The notes beneath the pieces are model-generated. The model saw only the letters and a list, made by a program, of their open reading frames with translations, did not search any database and was not told where the DNA came from. Positions 20,142 to 29,270 of a stretch of DNA of 64,000 nt are shown here, one piece after another. The stretch comes from Aeromicrobium endophyticum (lineage in GTDB: Bacteria > Actinomycetota > Actinomycetes > Propionibacteriales > Nocardioidaceae), in contig NZ_QUBR01000001.1 in NCBI RefSeq assembly GCF_003586285.1, forward strand, positions 1,178,001 to 1,242,000, written 5' to 3'. The position numbers and the translations under genes are program-made. Within the stretch, counting starts at the first letter, position 1. Each line of letters begins with the position of its first letter.

Positions 20142-20623
20142 TGTCCGAGCTCACCCTGACGCTGATCAAGCTCGGCTTCCTGGCCGTCCTGTGGCTGTTC
20201 GTCCTGTCGGCCGTGTCGGTGATCCGCTCCGACATCTTCGGCACCAAGGCGCCCTCGCAGCCGCGGCAGCCCAAGCAGAAGGCCGCGCCCACCAAGGGCA
20301 GGTCCGGCAAGTCGCGCAAGACACCCCGGGGCAACCCCACGACGCTCAAGATCGTCGACGGCCCCAACGCGGGCCAGAGCGTGCCCCTCGGCGACGAGCC
20401 GATCCTGCTCGGCCGGGGCACCGACGCCGCGATCCGCCTCGACGACGACTACGTGTCCACGCGCCACGCCCGCTTCGCCACCAACGGCGAGCAGTGGTTC
20501 GTCGAAGACCTCGGCTCGACCAACGGCACCTACCTCGGCAGCCAGCGCATCACGACGCCCATCCCGATCGGCCTGGGCATCCAGGTGCGTCTCGGCAAGA
20601 CCATCGTCGAGCTGCAGAAGTAG
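20141..20623 (+). CDS. fhaB: FhaB/FipA-like membrane-anchored FHA protein
   Basis: A 160-residue protein with one N-terminal membrane helix (about 8-27), a basic linker and a C-terminal FHA domain (GRGT at 91-94, STRHARF at 106-112, STNGT at 126-130). In mycobacteria the counterpart links PknA/PknB signalling to FtsZ and the divisome. The start overlaps the fhaA stop (TGATG). It is followed after 3 bases by the phosphatase gene, consistent with one transcript. Confidence 0.93.
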   Translation: MSELTLTLIKLGFLAVLWLFVLSAVSVIRSDIFGTKAPSQPRQPKQKAAPTKGRSGKSRKTPRGNPTTLKIVDGPNAGQSVPLGDEPILLGRGTDAAIRLDDDYVSTRHARFATNGEQWFVEDLGSTNGTYLGSQRITTPIPIGLGIQVRLGKTIVELQK

Positions 20624-20626
20624 GCC

Positions 20627-21940
20627 ATGACCGCCCTCACCTACCGCTACGTCGCCCTGACCGACACCGGTCTGCGCCGCGCCGACAACGAGGACTCCGG
20701 CTACGCCAGCGACCGCCTGCTCGTCATCGCCGACGGCATGGGCGGCGCGGCGGCCGGCGAGATCGCCTCGTCCGAGACGCTGCACGTCATCCGCCAGCTC
20801 GACCGCGAGCTCGAGGCCGATGCGATCGACGAGCTCGACGCCGCCGTCATCGACGCCAACCAGCGCCTCGCCGACATCATCGCGCGCGACCCGGCGGTCG
20901 AGGGCATGGGCACGACCCTCGACGCGCTGCTGTGGGACGGCGAGAAGTTCGCCTTCGCGCACATCGGCGACTCGCGCGTCTACCGCCTGCGGGGCGGCGA
21001 CCTGCAGCAGCTCAGCACCGACCACACCTTTGTGCAGAGCCTGATCGACGAGGGCCGCATCTCCAAGGCCGAGGCCCGCACCCACCCGCACCGCTCGCTC
21101 ATCCTGCGCGCGATGCTCGGCCGCGACGACAACGGCGCCGACCTCAGCTGGGTGCAGCCCGTGCTCGGCGACCGCTACCTGCTGTGCAGCGACGGCCTCT
21201 CGGACATGGTCGAGGACCCCGCCATCGCCCGCGCCCTCGGCGCCGAGACGATCGACGTCGCCGCGACCGAGCTCATCCGCCTGGCGCTCGAGGGCGGCGG
21301 CGTCGACAACGTCACGGTCGTGATCGCCGAGTTCGTCGCGCAGGACGCCGAGCCCGACGAGCACCTGGCGTGCGCCGACGGCCAGCCGCAGCTCGTCGGC
21401 GCCGCCGCCAGCCAAGACCGCCCCCGTGCCGGCGCGGCCGCCTCCGGACCCGACACCAAGGTGTCGGGCAAGCGCGCGCAGGCTCCCGATCCCGAAGAGC
21501 TGCGCTACGCGCCCCGTCCGCCGAGCCGCCGGCGCTGGGTGCGGTGGACGATCGGCATCGTCGTGCTCGGCGCGATCCTCGCCGGTGTCGGCGCCGTGGC
21601 CTACAAGTGGTCGCAGACGCAGTACTACGTCTCCGACGACAACGGCAAGGTCGTGGTCTTCCGCGGCGTGCAGGCCGACATCCCCGGCCTCACGCTCAGC
21701 CACGTCGACGAGACCACCGACATCGCGCTGGCGTCGCTGACCGACTTCCAGCGTCGTGAGATCGAGGACGGCATCGAGGCGTCCAGCAAGGCCGACGCCC
21801 TCCAGACCATCAAAGAGCTCGACGTGATCCCGACGACGCCGGCACCCACCACCCCGAGCAGCCCGGCACCGACGACGCCCGCGCCCGATCCGGCCGCGAC
21901 CTCCCCGTCCACGGCGACCCCGGCGGTCTGGACCCGATGA
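20627..21940 (+). CDS. pstP: PstP: membrane PP2C-type Ser/Thr protein phosphatase
   Basis: A 437-residue phosphatase that reverses PknB phosphorylation. The PP2C domain shows metal-binding Asp20 with NEDS and DGMGG at 36-40, a GDSRVYR segment and the C-terminal GGGVDNVTVV block. One membrane helix follows at about residues 305-325, and the extracytoplasmic tail ends in a Pro/Thr-rich low-complexity stretch. The stop overlaps the rodA start by four bases. Confidence 0.95.
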   Translation: MTALTYRYVALTDTGLRRADNEDSGYASDRLLVIADGMGGAAAGEIASSETLHVIRQLDRELEADAIDELDAAVIDANQRLADIIARDPAVEGMGTTLDALLWDGEKFAFAHIGDSRVYRLRGGDLQQLSTDHTFVQSLIDEGRISKAEARTHPHRSLILRAMLGRDDNGADLSWVQPVLGDRYLLCSDGLSDMVEDPAIARALGAETIDVAATELIRLALEGGGVDNVTVVIAEFVAQDAEPDEHLACADGQPQLVGAAASQDRPRAGAAASGPDTKVSGKRAQAPDPEELRYAPRPPSRRRWVRWTIGIVVLGAILAGVGAVAYKWSQTQYYVSDDNGKVVVFRGVQADIPGLTLSHVDETTDIALASLTDFQRREIEDGIEASSKADALQTIKELDVIPTTPAPTTPSSPAPTTPAPDPAATSPSTATPAVWTR

Positions 21941-23310
21941 CCACGCCCGTGTGGGTCCCCCGCAAGCGGCGCGGGGCAGAGCTCTTCCTGACCTTCCTGG
22001 CCGTGTTCATCGGCGTGGCCGCCTACGCCTCGGTGGGTCTCGGCGCCGAGGGGCGCATCCCTGCCGACACCTACAAGCTGGGCGGCGCCCTGATCGTCGT
22101 CGCGATCGCGACCCACCTGATCGTCCGCCGCGTCGCGCCGTACGCCGACCCGGTGCTGCTGCCGCTGGTCATCGCCCTCAACGGGCTCGGCCTGGCGATG
22201 ATCTACCGGCTCGACATCGGCCGCCAGCAGATCAACCCCGACCGCGCCGCCTTCGCCAACTCCCAGCTGGTCTGGACCGCCGTGGGCATCGCGGCGTTCG
22301 CCGGCATCCTCGTGGCGGTGCGCGACCACCGCCGCCTGCAGACGCTGACCTACACGTTCGGCGCCGCGGCGATCGGCCTGCTGATCCTGCCGCTGATCCC
22401 CGGCGTCGGCCAGACCATCAACGGCGCCCGCATCTGGGTCGTCCTGCTCGGCTTCAGCTTCCAGCCCGGCGAGGCTGCCAAGGTCTGCCTGGCGATCTTC
22501 TTCGCCGGCTACCTCGTGGTCAAGCGAGACGCACTCGCACTCGCGGGTCGGCGCATCCTCGGCATCGACCTGCCGCGCGGGCGCGACCTCGGTCCGATCC
22601 TGGCGTGCTGGCTCATCAGCGTCGGCATCCTGGTGTTCCAGCGCGACCTCGGCTCCTCGCTGCTGTTCTTCGGGCTGTTCGTCGTGATGCTCTACGTGGC
22701 CACCGAGCGTCCCGGCTGGATCGTCGTGGGCGGGCTGCTGTTCGGCGCCGGGGCCTACTTCGGCTACGCCGCCTTCGGCCACGTCCGCGTGCGCTTCGAC
22801 GCCTGGCTCGACCCCTTCGGCGATCCCGACCGCAACGGTCAGGTCATCAACGGCCTGTTCGGCCTCGCCCACGGCGGCCTGCTCGGGCAGGGCCTCGGGC
22901 AGGGCAGCCCGCAGCTGACGCCCTTCTCGTTCTCCGACTTCATCGCCGCATCGATGGGCGAAGAGCTCGGCCTCACCGGCCTCATGGCGATCCTGGTCAT
23001 CTACGGCCTGATCGTCGAGCGGGGCCTGCGCATCGCCCTGACCTGCCGCGACGCCTTCGGCAAGCTGCTGGCCGCCGGCCTAGCGTTCTCGTTCGCCCTG
23101 CAGGTGTTCGTCGTCGTGGGCGGCGTCACCCGACTCATCCCCCTCACGGGTCTGACGACGCCCTTCATGGCCCAGGGCGGCTCGTCCGTCGTCATGAACT
23201 GGGCGATCATCGGCCTCCTGCTGCGCATCAGTGACCAGACCCGCCGACCCGCACCCGAGATCTCGTCGCTCGACAGCAACGACGAGACCCAGGTGGTGAG
23301 GATGTCGTGA
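21937..23310 (+). CDS. rodA: RodA/FtsW-type peptidoglycan polymerase (SEDS protein)
   Basis: A 457-residue integral membrane protein with about twelve hydrophobic segments. The QRDLGSSLLFFG and GGVTRLIPLTGLTTPFMAQGGSS blocks are SEDS signatures. Such proteins polymerise glycan strands from lipid II together with a cognate class B PBP, here encoded immediately downstream with a four-base overlap. Cytosolic N-terminus; the C-terminal tail is acidic. Confidence 0.95.
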   Translation: MTTPVWVPRKRRGAELFLTFLAVFIGVAAYASVGLGAEGRIPADTYKLGGALIVVAIATHLIVRRVAPYADPVLLPLVIALNGLGLAMIYRLDIGRQQINPDRAAFANSQLVWTAVGIAAFAGILVAVRDHRRLQTLTYTFGAAAIGLLILPLIPGVGQTINGARIWVVLLGFSFQPGEAAKVCLAIFFAGYLVVKRDALALAGRRILGIDLPRGRDLGPILACWLISVGILVFQRDLGSSLLFFGLFVVMLYVATERPGWIVVGGLLFGAGAYFGYAAFGHVRVRFDAWLDPFGDPDRNGQVINGLFGLAHGGLLGQGLGQGSPQLTPFSFSDFIAASMGEELGLTGLMAILVIYGLIVERGLRIALTCRDAFGKLLAAGLAFSFALQVFVVVGGVTRLIPLTGLTTPFMAQGGSSVVMNWAIIGLLLRISDQTRRPAPEISSLDSNDETQVVRMS

Positions 23311-24779
23311 ACCGTCCCATCCGCAACATCGCCGTCGCCTGCCTCGTGCTGTTCCTGGCGCTGATCATCAACGCCAACTACGTCCAGTTCGTCGAGGCCG
23401 ACTCGCTCAACAGCAAGAACGGCAACCGCCGCGTCATCAACGAGGAGTTCTCGCGCGACCGCGGCGCGATCCTCGTCGACGGCAAGTCCGTCGCCGAGAG
23501 CGTCAAGAGCAAGGACGAGTACAAGTTCCAGCGCACGTACCCCGACAAGGACCTCTACGCGCCGCTGACCGGCTACTTCTCGTACATCTACGGACGCAGC
23601 TCGGTCGAGAGCACCGAGAACGACGTGCTCTCGGGCAGCGACGACCGACTCTTCGTCAACCGCGTGGTCGACCTCGTGTCCAACAAGCAGCCCAAGGGCG
23701 GCAGCGTCGAGCTGACGATCGACCCCCTGGCCCAGAAGGCGGCGGCCGAGGGGCTCAAGCGGCTCGGCGGCGACACCAAGGGGGCCGTCGCGGCGATCGA
23801 CCCGCGCACCGGGGCCGTGCTCGCGATGGTCTCGCAGCCGTCGTACGACCCCAACGCCTTGGCGAGCCACGACTTCGACCAGGTGCAGCAGGCCTGGAAG
23901 GAGCTCAACGCCGACGCCGACCAGCCCCTCACCAACCGGTCGACCGTCCAGACGCTGCCGCCGGGCTCGACCTTCAAGCTCATCACCGCTGCGGCCGCGC
24001 TCGAGAACGGCGTCGTCAACGACATCGACGACAAGGTCAAGGCCGGCACCACGCTCAAGTTCCCCGGCTACGGCTACACGCTGCCCAACGAGAACGGCGG
24101 CAACTGCGGCGGCAACCGGATCACGTTCGAGCGCGCCCTCAACGTCTCGTGCAACGTGGCCTTCGGCGGTCTCGCGCTCGACATCGGCCAGGAGAAGCTG
24201 GCCGCGCAGGCCGCCAAGTTCGGCTTCGGCACCGATCCCATCGACGGTCTGGCCTCCAGCCCCAGCCGCTTCACCACGCCGGGCACCAAGCTCGAGCCGC
24301 CGCAGCTCGGCCAGACCGGCATCGGTCAGTACGACGTCGCGGCCACCCCGCTGCAGATGGCGATGGTCGCCGCCGGCATCGCCAACGACGGCGACGTCAT
24401 GAAGCCGTACGTCGTCGACACCGTCCGCGCCCCCAACCTGCGCGTGCTCGACAAGACCCAGCCCGAGCGGCTCAGCGAGGCCGTCAGCTCGTCCACCGCG
24501 GCCAAGCTGCGCGAGATGATGGTCAGCACCGTCACGAGCGGCACCGCGACGTCGGCCCAGATCCCGGGCGTCGAGGTCGGCGCCAAGACCGGCACCGCCC
24601 AGTCGACGCCCGACCGCCCCCCCTACGCGTGGTTCGTCTCGTACGCCAAGGACGGCGACAAGGAAGTCGCGGTCGCGGTGCTCGTCGAGTCCAGCGACAC
24701 CGCGCGCGACGAGATCGCCGGTGGACGCCTGGCCGGACCCATCGCCAAGTCGGTCATGCAGGCGGTGCTGGGCAAGTGA
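23307..24779 (+). CDS. pbpA: PbpA: class B penicillin-binding protein
   Basis: A 490-residue transpeptidase that cross-links peptidoglycan outside the membrane. It has an N-terminal membrane anchor (about 8-28), a PBP dimerisation region and a transpeptidase domain with the nucleophile Ser221 in STFK, an SCN motif (in NVSCNVAFG) and Lys427 in the KTGT motif. GTG 23307 overlaps the rodA stop (GTGA). It is expected to act as the partner of the upstream SEDS polymerase. Confidence 0.95.
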   Translation: MNRPIRNIAVACLVLFLALIINANYVQFVEADSLNSKNGNRRVINEEFSRDRGAILVDGKSVAESVKSKDEYKFQRTYPDKDLYAPLTGYFSYIYGRSSVESTENDVLSGSDDRLFVNRVVDLVSNKQPKGGSVELTIDPLAQKAAAEGLKRLGGDTKGAVAAIDPRTGAVLAMVSQPSYDPNALASHDFDQVQQAWKELNADADQPLTNRSTVQTLPPGSTFKLITAAAALENGVVNDIDDKVKAGTTLKFPGYGYTLPNENGGNCGGNRITFERALNVSCNVAFGGLALDIGQEKLAAQAAKFGFGTDPIDGLASSPSRFTTPGTKLEPPQLGQTGIGQYDVAATPLQMAMVAAGIANDGDVMKPYVVDTVRAPNLRVLDKTQPERLSEAVSSSTAAKLREMMVSTVTSGTATSAQIPGVEVGAKTGTAQSTPDRPPYAWFVSYAKDGDKEVAVAVLVESSDTARDEIAGGRLAGPIAKSVMQAVLGK

Positions 24780-24822
24780 CCGACCCACAGACTGTGCACG
24801 TATCTACCGGGAGAATGACACC

Positions 24823-26619
24823 ATGACCGAATCCGGCGACATCGAACCCGACGACGGGGTCATCCGCCTGGGCGACCGCTACGAGCTCGGCGGTCTGCTG
24901 GGTCGCGGTGGCATGGCCGACGTTCGTGTCGGACGCGACCTGCGCCTCGGTCGCACCGTGGCGGTCAAGCAGCTGCGCGGCGACCTGTCGGCCGATGACA
25001 CCTTCCAGGCCCGGTTCCGCCGCGAGGCCCAGTCGTCCGCGGCGCTCAACCACCCCTCGATCGTGGCGGTCTACGACACCGGCGAGTCGATCGACAAGCA
25101 CGGCAGCCACGTGCCCTACATCGTCATGGAGTACGTCGAGGGTCAGACGTTGCGCGACATCATGCGCGGCGCCGAGAACGGCCGCAAGATCCTGCCCGAG
25201 CGCGCCCTGTCGATCACCGCCGACATCCTCAGCGCCCTCGACTACAGCCACCGCTCCGGCATCATTCACCGCGACATCAAGCCCGCCAACGTCATGCTGA
25301 CGCCCTCGGGCCAGGTCAAGGTCATGGACTTCGGCATCGCCCGCGCCATCGCTGACACGTCGTCGGCGATGACGCAGACCGCCGCCGTCATCGGCACGGC
25401 GCAGTACCTGTCGCCCGAGCAGGCGCGCGGCGAGACCGTCGACGCCCGCAGCGACATCTACTCGACCGGATGCCTGCTCTACGAGCTGCTCACCGGACGG
25501 CCCCCGTTCATCGGCGACAGCCCCGTGTCGGTGGCGTACCAGCACGTCCGCGAGGAGGCGAAGCCTCCGTCGCAGCTCAACCCCGACGTCAGCCAGGCCA
25601 TCGACAACATCGTGGCCAAGTCGCTGGCCAAGCGGGTCGACGACCGGTACGAGAGCGCTGCGGCGATGCGCAAGGACATCGAGCTCGTGCTCGCCGGCCA
25701 CGCCGTCGCACCCCCCACCACGACCAACGGCGTCGTCCCCGGCGCCACCCAGGTCGCACCGGCCGTCGCCGCTGCGGCAGCGGCCGGTGCGGGCGCGCGC
25801 CGCGCGACCCCCGAGCCCGACGACGAGGACTCCGACAAGTCCGGCAAGTGGTGGGCCATCGGCGCCCTCGCCGTCGTGCTGATCGCCGCGATCGTCGGCG
25901 TGCTGTGGTTCACGGGAGCATTCTCATCCGATCCGCCCCCGCCGCCCAAGCAGGTCGAGGTGCAGGACGTGACCGGCCAGACCGTCGACGTCGCCACGCG
26001 TGCTCTCGAGAACGACGGCCTCGTCGTCGGCGACCAGACGCCGCAGGCCAGCGCCGACGTCGAGGAGGGCCAGGTCATCTCGACCGATCCGGCCGCCGGA
26101 ACCTCGGTCGACGAGGGCACGACCGTCGACCTGGTCGTCAGCACCGGCCCCGAGACGGTCGACGTCCCCAACCTCACGGGCTACACGTACGACCGGGCCA
26201 AGGAGACCCTCGAGGGTCTCGGCCTCAAGGTCGACAAGCGCCTGCAGGACAGCGACGCGCCCCGCGACCAGGTCATCAACACCGACCCGTTCAGCGGCAG
26301 CAAGGTCGAGGCGGGCCAGACCGTGACGCTGATCGTCTCGCGCGGCGAGGCGACCGTCCCGAACCTGGTCGGCATGAGCCGCGAGGACGCGCAGGACGCC
26401 CTCGACAAGCTCGAGCTCAAGTACACCGTCAACGAGGACCCGAGCTCGACCGAGCCTGCCGGCACCGTCACCAGCCAGGAGCCGATCAGCGGTCAGCGGG
26501 TGCCGATCGGGAGCACCGTCACGCTCACCGTCTCGTCACGGGTCGACACCCCGACCCCGCCGACTCCCACCACCCCGGCGCCGGACGGCGACGTGGACGG
26601 CGGCGTGCTGGGCGGTTGA
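24823..26619 (+). CDS. pknB: PknB: PASTA-domain receptor Ser/Thr protein kinase
   Basis: A 598-residue kinase. Cytosolic catalytic domain: glycine loop LGRGGMADV, Lys49 in VAVK, catalytic Asp151 in HRDIKPAN, DFG at 169-171 and an activation loop with several Ser/Thr. A juxtamembrane linker precedes one membrane helix at about 343-366. Three PASTA domains follow (about 377-443, 444-508, 509-573), then a Pro/Thr tail. Mycobacterial PknB has four PASTA repeats. GGGAG lies upstream of ATG 24823. There is no pknA between pbpA and this gene, unlike in mycobacteria. Confidence 0.94.
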   Translation: MTESGDIEPDDGVIRLGDRYELGGLLGRGGMADVRVGRDLRLGRTVAVKQLRGDLSADDTFQARFRREAQSSAALNHPSIVAVYDTGESIDKHGSHVPYIVMEYVEGQTLRDIMRGAENGRKILPERALSITADILSALDYSHRSGIIHRDIKPANVMLTPSGQVKVMDFGIARAIADTSSAMTQTAAVIGTAQYLSPEQARGETVDARSDIYSTGCLLYELLTGRPPFIGDSPVSVAYQHVREEAKPPSQLNPDVSQAIDNIVAKSLAKRVDDRYESAAAMRKDIELVLAGHAVAPPTTTNGVVPGATQVAPAVAAAAAAGAGARRATPEPDDEDSDKSGKWWAIGALAVVLIAAIVGVLWFTGAFSSDPPPPPKQVEVQDVTGQTVDVATRALENDGLVVGDQTPQASADVEEGQVISTDPAAGTSVDEGTTVDLVVSTGPETVDVPNLTGYTYDRAKETLEGLGLKVDKRLQDSDAPRDQVINTDPFSGSKVEAGQTVTLIVSRGEATVPNLVGMSREDAQDALDKLELKYTVNEDPSSTEPAGTVTSQEPISGQRVPIGSTVTLTVSSRVDTPTPPTPTTPAPDGDVDGGVLGG

Positions 26620-26661
26620 CGCCCGGTGCCCGGTGTCCCGGTGCCCTGATACCTCGGTTCG

Positions 26662-27390
26662 TCAGTCGGTGACGCGGGCGTGGCCGAGTGACACCGGGTT
26701 GGCGTAGGCCTTGATCGTGAAGCGGCTCAGCGGCTCGACCTTCAGCCCGACGTCGTACTTGCGCGCGTAGTCGGCGTAGATCGACGTCTCGGGCGACTGC
26801 GCCATCGCCCGGTACATCCCGTCGGTGTCGCCGATCGCGGCGATGACGTAGGGCGGTGAGTACGGCACACCGTCGAGCACCACGGTGTTGCCGACGCACT
26901 TGATGCCGGTGGTGGCCATCAGTCGCTGGCCCTGCAGCGAGATGGCCTCGGCCCCGCCCGCCCACAGGGCGTTGACGTAGGCCTGGATGTCTTGCTGGTG
27001 CACCACCAGGAAGTTGGGATCGATGTCGGGATCGCGACCGTCGCGGGGGGCATCGGTGAGCGTGACACGGATGCCGGGGCCGGCCACGTCGGTCAGTCCG
27101 GTCTCGGGCTCGAGCTCATCGACGCGCTGCCGCAACGTGTCGAGATCGGCGCCGCTGACGCTGGACGAGAGCCGGTCGATCTCGGCGCGCAGACGGGTGG
27201 CGTCGTCGCGCCGGGCGTCGATGCGCTCGGACCGCTCGCGCAGCAGCGAGCCGACGTCACCACCGGACGGGCGCAGGTCGGCGCCGCCGGCGCTGACCGA
27301 TGCCGCCACGAACAAGAACCCCGTGACCGCGAAGAGCGTGAGCACCGCGAGGGGCCGGTGCTGGCGTGCATGAGTGCCGGTCTTGCGCAT
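26662..27390 (-). CDS. DUF881 family membrane-anchored protein
   Basis: A 242-residue protein with one N-terminal membrane helix (about 15-35), a predicted coiled coil at about 45-75 and the DUF881 domain (GIRVTLTDAP and VVHQQDIQAYVNALWAGGAEAIS blocks). Function is not established; the family is often encoded next to crgA and division genes. ATG 27390 has GGAG 5 bases upstream. It is convergent with pknB and divergent from crgA. Confidence 0.87.
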   Translation of the reverse strand: MRKTGTHARQHRPLAVLTLFAVTGFLFVAASVSAGGADLRPSGGDVGSLLRERSERIDARRDDATRLRAEIDRLSSSVSGADLDTLRQRVDELEPETGLTDVAGPGIRVTLTDAPRDGRDPDIDPNFLVVHQQDIQAYVNALWAGGAEAISLQGQRLMATTGIKCVGNTVVLDGVPYSPPYVIAAIGDTDGMYRAMAQSPETSIYADYARKYDVGLKVEPLSRFTIKAYANPVSLGHARVTD

Positions 27391-27478
27391 GCCGCACTCC
27401 TCCCGTCCCCGGTCGACGACTAGGCTACCGGTGAGCACTGACCGATGCGGCGCTGCCGCACCAACCACCGGAGACGTC

Positions 27479-27724
27479 GTGGCGAGAGACAAGGCCCCCA
27501 AGGGTCCGAAGGCGCAGAAGATCGGCAACCGCTGGGCAGCTCCGGCCATGGTCGGATCGGCCGTCATCGGCCTGATCTGGATCGTGGTCTTCTACGTCCT
27601 CAACGGCCAGACGATCGACTACCCGTCATTCCTGCAGTGGTACACCGATCTCGGCAACTGGAACCTGGTCATCGGCATGGGCTTCATCGTGGCAGCCTTC
27701 GGCTTCGCCATGAAGTGGGAGTGA
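27479..27724 (+). CDS. crgA: CrgA cell division protein
   Basis: An 81-residue membrane protein with two helices (about 24-42 and 61-79) and the conserved basic N-terminus, the UPF0233 arrangement. Known role: a septal factor that interacts with FtsZ, FtsQ and PBPs in actinobacteria. GTG 27479 is chosen because GGAG lies 6 bases upstream and the family starts here. A TAGGCT hexamer at 27421-27426 may be its -10. Confidence 0.9.
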   Translation: MARDKAPKGPKAQKIGNRWAAPAMVGSAVIGLIWIVVFYVLNGQTIDYPSFLQWYTDLGNWNLVIGMGFIVAAFGFAMKWE

Positions 27725-27753
27725 ACCCGTACCGACGAATGACACCGGTGTAG

Positions 27754-27775
27754 TTATCCACACGAGTGTGCACAG
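27754..27775. promoter_or_regulatory. Isolated DnaA box with adjoining GTGTGCACAG motif
   Basis: TTATCCACA (27754-27762) is an exact consensus DnaA box, in the short spacer between the convergent crgA and rhomboid genes. It continues into GTGTGCACAG (27766-27775). The 20 bases 27756-27775 match 49225-49244 at 18 positions. Confidence 0.6.
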
Positions 27776-27794
27776 CTGTTGATGTCACCCGCGC

Positions 27795-28628
27795 CTAGGG
27801 CGTGAGCTGACCCGTGCGCACCACGAAGGCCGCGATCATCGCGATCCACAACGCGCCCACGACCAGCGCCTGCACCAGGGTGCGGCGGTCGCGCGGCGCG
27901 TAGGCGAAGGCGGCCCCCAGCGCGAGGCCGGCGACGAATCCGCCCAGGTGGCCCTCCCAGCTGATGTCGGGCCCGGCGACGCTGATGAAGGCGTTGACGG
28001 CCAGCAGCACCAGCAGCGTGCGGACGTCCTGCTTGGCCCTGAGCAGCAGGAGAAGGGCCATGCCGAAGAGGCCGAACACGGCGCCGGACGCACCGATCGT
28101 GACGGTGGTCGGCGCGGCCAGCAGGTAGACGGCGATGGACCCGGCCATCGCCGCCGTCAGGTAGGCGACGACGAAGCGGGCCGTGCCGAGGGCACGCTCG
28201 ACGAACGGCCCGAACAGGTACAGCGCGTACATGTTGAACAGCAGGTGCAGCACGCTGCCGTGCAGGAACGCCGAGGTGATCAGGCGCCAGTAGTCGCCGT
28301 CGGCGGTCACGTAGCCCTGCATCGCGCCCTGCTGGAAGACGTCGCCCGTGCGGTCGCCGGTCGCCAGCTGCGCGACGTAGGCCGCGACGTTGATGCCGAT
28401 CAGGATCATCGACACCCGGCCCTCGCGGCCGGAGACCGTGCCGCCCGCCAGGGTCCTGGGCTGCCGCACGGTCTTGGCGCCCTCAGCGATGCAGCTGGGG
28501 CACTGGAACCCGACGGAGGCCTCTCGCATGCACTCCGGACAGATCAGCCGCTCGCACCTCTGGCACGAGATGTAGGCCTCGCGGTCGGGGTGGTTGTAGC
28601 AGCGATAGTCCTCCGCCGGGAGGTTCAC
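27795..28628 (-). CDS. Rhomboid family intramembrane serine protease with N-terminal zinc-binding module
   Basis: A 277-residue protein. Residues about 10-46 hold a Cys/His cluster (CYNHP, SCQRCERLICPEC, CPSC), a B-box-like zinc-binding module. The rhomboid core follows with about six membrane helices: HLLFN (His128, Asn132), GASGAVFG with catalytic Ser181 and GHLGGFVAG with His227. It cleaves transmembrane substrates inside the membrane; substrates are unknown. It follows the peptidyl-prolyl isomerase gene after three bases. Confidence 0.93.
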   Translation of the reverse strand: MNLPAEDYRCYNHPDREAYISCQRCERLICPECMREASVGFQCPSCIAEGAKTVRQPRTLAGGTVSGREGRVSMILIGINVAAYVAQLATGDRTGDVFQQGAMQGYVTADGDYWRLITSAFLHGSVLHLLFNMYALYLFGPFVERALGTARFVVAYLTAAMAGSIAVYLLAAPTTVTIGASGAVFGLFGMALLLLLRAKQDVRTLLVLLAVNAFISVAGPDISWEGHLGGFVAGLALGAAFAYAPRDRRTLVQALVVGALWIAMIAAFVVRTGQLTP

Positions 28629-28631
28629 GCC

Positions 28632-29162
28632 TTAGCCCTCGCTGCGGGCGATCGTCAGCTTCTCGATCACGACGGGCTGCGCCGGACGATCGAAGCCGTC
28701 GGTCGCGACCTTGCCGATGGTGTCGACGACGGCCTTGCTGGCGTCGTCGGCGACCTCGCCGAAGATCGTGTGCTTGCGGTTGAGCCAGTCGGTCGGCACC
28801 AGCGTGATGAAGAACTGCGAGCCGTTGGTGCCCGGACCGGCGTTGGCCATGGCCAGCAGGTAGGGCTTGTCGAAGCGCAGGTCGGGGTGGAACTCGTCCT
28901 CGAACGTGTAGCCCGGGCCGCCGGTGCCGGTGCCGAGCGGGTCGCCACCCTGGAGCATGAAGTTGGCGATGATGCGGTGGAACACGAGTCCGTCGTAGAA
29001 CGGCTTGGTGGCGACCTGGCCGGTGGCCGGGTCGACGAACTCCTTGGTGCCCTCGGCAAGACCGACGAAGTTGTCGACGGTCTTGGGGGCGTGGTCGGGG
29101 AAGAGGTTCACGACGATGTCGCCGTGGTTGGTCGAGAAGGTCGCGATGAGCTGCGAGGCCAC
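28632..29162 (-). CDS. Cyclophilin-type peptidyl-prolyl cis-trans isomerase
   Basis: A 176-residue cytosolic cyclophilin that speeds proline isomerisation during folding. Diagnostic blocks are FYDGLVFHRIIANFMLQGGDP (catalytic Arg in FHR), MANAGPGTNGSQFFIT and LNRKHTIFGEV. GTG 29162 is the start, with AAAGGA about 9 bases upstream; the longer frame has no ribosome site. No signal peptide. Confidence 0.93.
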   Translation of the reverse strand: MASQLIATFSTNHGDIVVNLFPDHAPKTVDNFVGLAEGTKEFVDPATGQVATKPFYDGLVFHRIIANFMLQGGDPLGTGTGGPGYTFEDEFHPDLRFDKPYLLAMANAGPGTNGSQFFITLVPTDWLNRKHTIFGEVADDASKAVVDTIGKVATDGFDRPAQPVVIEKLTIARSEG

Positions 29163-29270
29163 AGGGGGGTTCCTTTCGGTGTGGTGGCCCCATCTTTTCA
29201 CGTCCGGCCAACTTCCGTCGGGCGGCTGGCGGGGGAGCGGGCCACCGATCCGGTGGCTATCGTGAGCGCC

